A DNA stretch of 8,083 bases from contig JAFGJF010000088.1 in NCBI GenBank assembly GCA_016929205.1, forward strand, positions 1 to 8,083. Direction: 5' to 3'. Made by a program: the position numbers and the translations under genes. Positions 5,912 to 8,083 of this stretch are shown here, piece after piece. The notes under the pieces are model-generated. The model made no database searches. It saw nothing but the letters and a program-made list of their open reading frames with translations, and was not told the origin of the DNA. Source of the stretch: Anaerolineae bacterium. Its GTDB lineage: Bacteria > Chloroflexota > Anaerolineae > JAFGEY01. Numbering within the stretch: position 1 is the first letter of the stretch; every line of letters begins with the position of its first letter.

Positions 5912-6669
5912 TATCCCTGTTCCGCAGCGTACTGTTCCACCAGTTCGTCGGTAATGTTGAGGTTGGTGAATACCCTTTCCACGTCTTCGAGTTCATCCAG
6001 GGCATCGACCAGGCTCATCACCTTGACCCCTTTGTCGGGATCGAGGTCCATCGTCGTTTTTGGGATCATTGCCAGCTCGGCGATATCCATCTCGATGTTC
6101 TGCTCGACCAGTGCTTCCTGTACGGGCTGAAAATCCGCAACCTGAGAATAGACCTCTACGGTATCCTCACCGATGACGATGTCATCGGCTCCCGCTTCGA
6201 GCGCCAATTCGAACAAGGCGTCAGGATCGTGCCCGTTCAAGGGAATGGTAATGTAGCCTTTTTGCTCAAACATCCAGGCCACGCAGCCGTTTTCACCCAG
6301 GTTTCCACCGGCGCGCGTCAGCACCTTGCGCACATCGGCTACAGAGCGGTTGCGGTTGTCGGTCAAGGCGCGAATGATAAACGCCGTGCCACCGGGCCCG
6401 TATCCCTCGTATACGACCTGCTCCAGGGTCTCGCCCTTTTCAAGTCCGGCGCCGCGGCGGATCGAACGCTCGACGTTGTCTTTGGGCATGTTGGCCTGGC
6501 GAGCCTTGTCCATAATCAAACGGAGCTTGAAATTCATTTCGGGATCGGCTCCACCTTCGCGGACGGCGATCATGATTTCGCGGCCGATCTTGGTGAACAG
6601 TTTACCCCTTTTGGCATCTGCCGCGCCCTTTTTGCGCTTAATTGTCGACCATTTTGAATGTCCTGACAT
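5911..6669 (-). CDS. yebC: YebC/PmpR/TACO1-family protein
   Basis: A full-length (252 residues) member of the YebC family. The N-terminal signature is MSGHSKWSTIKRKKGAADAK with LFTKIGREI at 24-32, followed by the three-domain body with EGYGPGG (88-94) and NRNRSVADVRK (105-115). The family was first described as DNA-binding transcription regulators; later work on homologues (mitochondrial TACO1, bacterial YebC) points to a role in translation, helping ribosomes through difficult, proline-rich stretches. Which applies here cannot be seen. The start is clear: AGGAG (6676-6680) lies six bases before the ATG. It heads the tight yebC-ruvC-ruvA group, an order common in bacteria. The 74-base gap upstream is AT-rich, but I do not find a convincing pair of promoter boxes in it. 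Confidence 0.95.
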   Translation of the reverse strand: MSGHSKWSTIKRKKGAADAKRGKLFTKIGREIMIAVREGGADPEMNFKLRLIMDKARQANMPKDNVERSIRRGAGLEKGETLEQVVYEGYGPGGTAFIIRALTDNRNRSVADVRKVLTRAGGNLGENGCVAWMFEQKGYITIPLNGHDPDALFELALEAGADDIVIGEDTVEVYSQVADFQPVQEALVEQNIEMDIAELAMIPKTTMDLDPDKGVKVMSLVDALDELEDVERVFTNLNITDELVEQYAAEQG

Positions 6670-6743
6670 GTCTATCTCCTTACTTTATCTGTTTGTATAT
6701 CTTGATGTTTGGGTAAATGCATAAAAACTCTAATGGTGCTATT

Positions 6744-7559
6744 TTACGATGTAGGGCGGCCTTCCATCGCGCCAGGATCAACTGCCGTATGACCATCCAG
6801 CAGCAATTTGAGCTGCCTGATCGCGGTCACGGATTGTCCTTGCCAGTGATTGTTGGCAAAAACGAACAGGTTTTCCGCCCGTTTGTTCATCTGGTTCAAC
6901 CTCGGAATCCATTCTTTGAGTTCGGTTTCATCATACGAATAACTGTATCGCTCCCACGCCTCGTCATGCTGCCACCACTTTTCCTTGTTACGCCCGTGAA
7001 AGCGCACATAGGCCGTAGGCGAGGTGACGAACGCAGTTTTGGGTAGCAAGCCGGGCAATTGGGGCATATCAACGTTGCAAAACCCGATGCCATTTTCTCG
7101 CAGCAGGGCCAGCGTGCGCTGCGTGATCCAATCGTTGTGCCTGAATTCGACCACCAGAGGCAGACCAGGCAACTGGTCGGCGCAGCGCCGGATATAATCG
7201 GCGTTTTGTGATGTGTTGTGAAACGAATGCGGAAACTGGAGCAACACCGCCCCCATTTTTCCCTGCTGTTGCAGCGGCACCATCGCCGCTCGGAACTGGG
7301 CCCAAGGCACCGGATCGTCCCTTCGCTTGTGCGTGATATCCTGGTGGGCCTTAACGGCAAAGTAAAAGCGGTCCGGCGTTTGGACAACCAGCCGCTGCAT
7401 ATGATCGGCTGTAGGCATGCGATAATAGGTGTAATTGATCTCTACCGCATCAAACTCGGCAACGTAAAAAGCCAGACGATCACCGCTCGCCAGATCGGCC
7501 GGATAGTAGGCCTCGTGCCAGTCAGCATAACCATAGCCGCTCGTGCCCAGCCAGATCAT
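6744..7559 (-). CDS. DUF72 (YecE-like) TIM-barrel protein
   Basis: A 271-residue cytoplasmic protein of the DUF72 family, related to E. coli YecE. The family folds as a TIM barrel and has no well-established biochemical role. Family marks seen in order are GTSGYGYADW (5-14), VEINYTYYRMP (39-49), FYFAVKAHQDITHKR (65-79), GAVLLQFPHSF (103-113), LVVEFRHNDW (135-144), AYVRFHGRN (183-191) and LFVFANNHWQGQSVTA (231-246). Length is usual for the family and no part looks missing. The start ATG overlaps the ftsK stop as ATGA. There is little Shine-Dalgarno signal (only AAGG about 15 bases upstream), which suggests it depends on translation coupled to ftsK. The yebC group begins 74 bases downstream. 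Confidence 0.92.
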   Translation of the reverse strand: MIWLGTSGYGYADWHEAYYPADLASGDRLAFYVAEFDAVEINYTYYRMPTADHMQRLVVQTPDRFYFAVKAHQDITHKRRDDPVPWAQFRAAMVPLQQQGKMGAVLLQFPHSFHNTSQNADYIRRCADQLPGLPLVVEFRHNDWITQRTLALLRENGIGFCNVDMPQLPGLLPKTAFVTSPTAYVRFHGRNKEKWWQHDEAWERYSYSYDETELKEWIPRLNQMNKRAENLFVFANNHWQGQSVTAIRQLKLLLDGHTAVDPGAMEGRPTS

Positions 7560-8083
7560 GGCGATTTTGCCTTGATCGCAACTTGCGCGCTTTCGGCCTG
7601 GTTTTCAAAGGGTATCACCTCACGCGAACGGCCACCTTTTTCGGCCGGGCCGATAATGCCTCTCGCCTCCATATCGTCAATCAGGCTGGCTGCGCGCGGG
7701 TAACCGATGCGCATTCGCCGCTGCAGCATAGACGCCGACGCGCTGCCCTGCTGGCGCACGATTTCGATCGCCTTGCTGAGCAGTTCATCGCCTTCTTCCT
7801 CGTGCTGGCCCAGCAACTGTTCCCAGGGCGCAAGTTCTTGTTCCCACTCTTGTTCATCCGCCCACTCGGTCCAGTACTGGATCAGACGAGTACATTCTTG
7901 GTCGGTAACGTAACTGCCCTGAATGCGCACCAGTTTGCTGGACTCTGGCGACATAAAGAGCATATCGCCCTTGCCCAGCAGTGTCTCAGCACCCATGCCA
8001 TCCAAAATGACACGCGAATCGGTTCCAGTGCTGACGGCGAAGGCAATGCGCGCCGGAAAGTTGGCCTTGATCAACCCGGTCAC
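7556..8083 (-). CDS. ftsK: DNA translocase FtsK, C-terminal part (5' end outside window)
   Basis: This is the last 175 or so codons of an FtsK/SpoIIIE-type DNA pump, which moves chromosome DNA during division. The visible start (GTG at the window edge) is internal; the frame is open to the end. Residues 1-45 are the end of the motor domain (TGLIKANFPARIAFAVST, GAETLLGKGDMLF). A connecting stretch (55-100) is rich in Glu, Trp and Gln, including an EEEGDE cluster. The gamma domain follows (about 100-160), a winged helix that in known FtsK proteins reads oriented 8-base motifs on the chromosome; its recognition helix region QRRMRIGYPRAASLIDDMEARGI is well conserved. A short variable tail ends in KAKSP. 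The stop overlaps the DUF72 start by four bases. Confidence 0.95.
   Translation of the reverse strand: MTGLIKANFPARIAFAVSTGTDSRVILDGMGAETLLGKGDMLFMSPESSKLVRIQGSYVTDQECTRLIQYWTEWADEQEWEQELAPWEQLLGQHEEEGDELLSKAIEIVRQQGSASASMLQRRMRIGYPRAASLIDDMEARGIIGPAEKGGRSREVIPFENQAESAQVAIKAKSP

Noticed and set aside
5450..6130. 226-codon plus-strand open frame across ruvC and yebC
   Set aside because: It lies antisense to two well-recognised genes; its Ser/Thr-rich tail and lack of motifs mark it as a shadow.
6681..6743. Promoter for yebC in the AT-rich gap
   Set aside because: Candidate boxes (TTTATG or TTTACC with TATACA) match poorly or have wrong spacing, so no promoter is called.
6229..7046. Plus-strand open frames opposite yebC and the DUF72 gene
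   Set aside because: Both overlap confident coding regions and show no family motif or start signal.

Overview
The window looks like ordinary chromosome of a bacterium, most likely a member of the Chloroflexota (Anaerolineae-like). This is an inference from three things: the secreted protein with a Thr/Pro linker, a DUF11 domain and an LPxTG-type tail; the gene order yebC-ruvC-ruvA; and the mix of a response-regulator cyclase, a DUF72 protein and FtsK. No sequence search could be run. There are no tRNA, rRNA, insertion sequence, phage or CRISPR features, and no gap without a gene exceeds 300 bases.

Layout. Bases 1-879 (+) hold the 3' part of a gene for a secreted, probably wall-anchored protein, closed by a hairpin terminator at 913-952. 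A convergent radical SAM gene (954-2609, -) follows. Its start lies in a 188-base divergent intergenic region that carries a good promoter for it, a weaker promoter for the plus-strand neighbour, and short repeats between the two. A polytopic membrane protein gene (2798-3526, +) comes next; the protein appears to be built from four copies of a two-helix unit. Bases 3527-3677 hold a strong minus-strand terminator with a 15-bp perfect stem and three tandem 14-bp copies of one stem arm.

From 8083 down to 3678 all genes run on the minus strand: ftsK (3' end only), a DUF72 gene overlapping it by four bases (ATGA), yebC, ruvC (TAATG overlap), ruvA (2-base gap) and a response regulator fused to a class III adenylate cyclase (63-base gap). 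yebC-ruvC-ruvA is almost certainly one operon for Holliday junction processing plus a YebC-family translation or regulatory factor. ftsK-DUF72 forms a second coupled pair. The cyclase may be read through from ruvA. Its ribosome binding site abuts a predicted hairpin, so it may be controlled separately at translation.

No clearly new multi-gene system is visible. The points most worth a second look are the triplicated terminator arm, the four-fold repeat in the membrane protein, the RNA structure before the orphan REC-cyclase gene, the symmetric layout of the divergent promoter region, and a 15-bp in-frame duplication that gives the radical SAM gene two similar starts.
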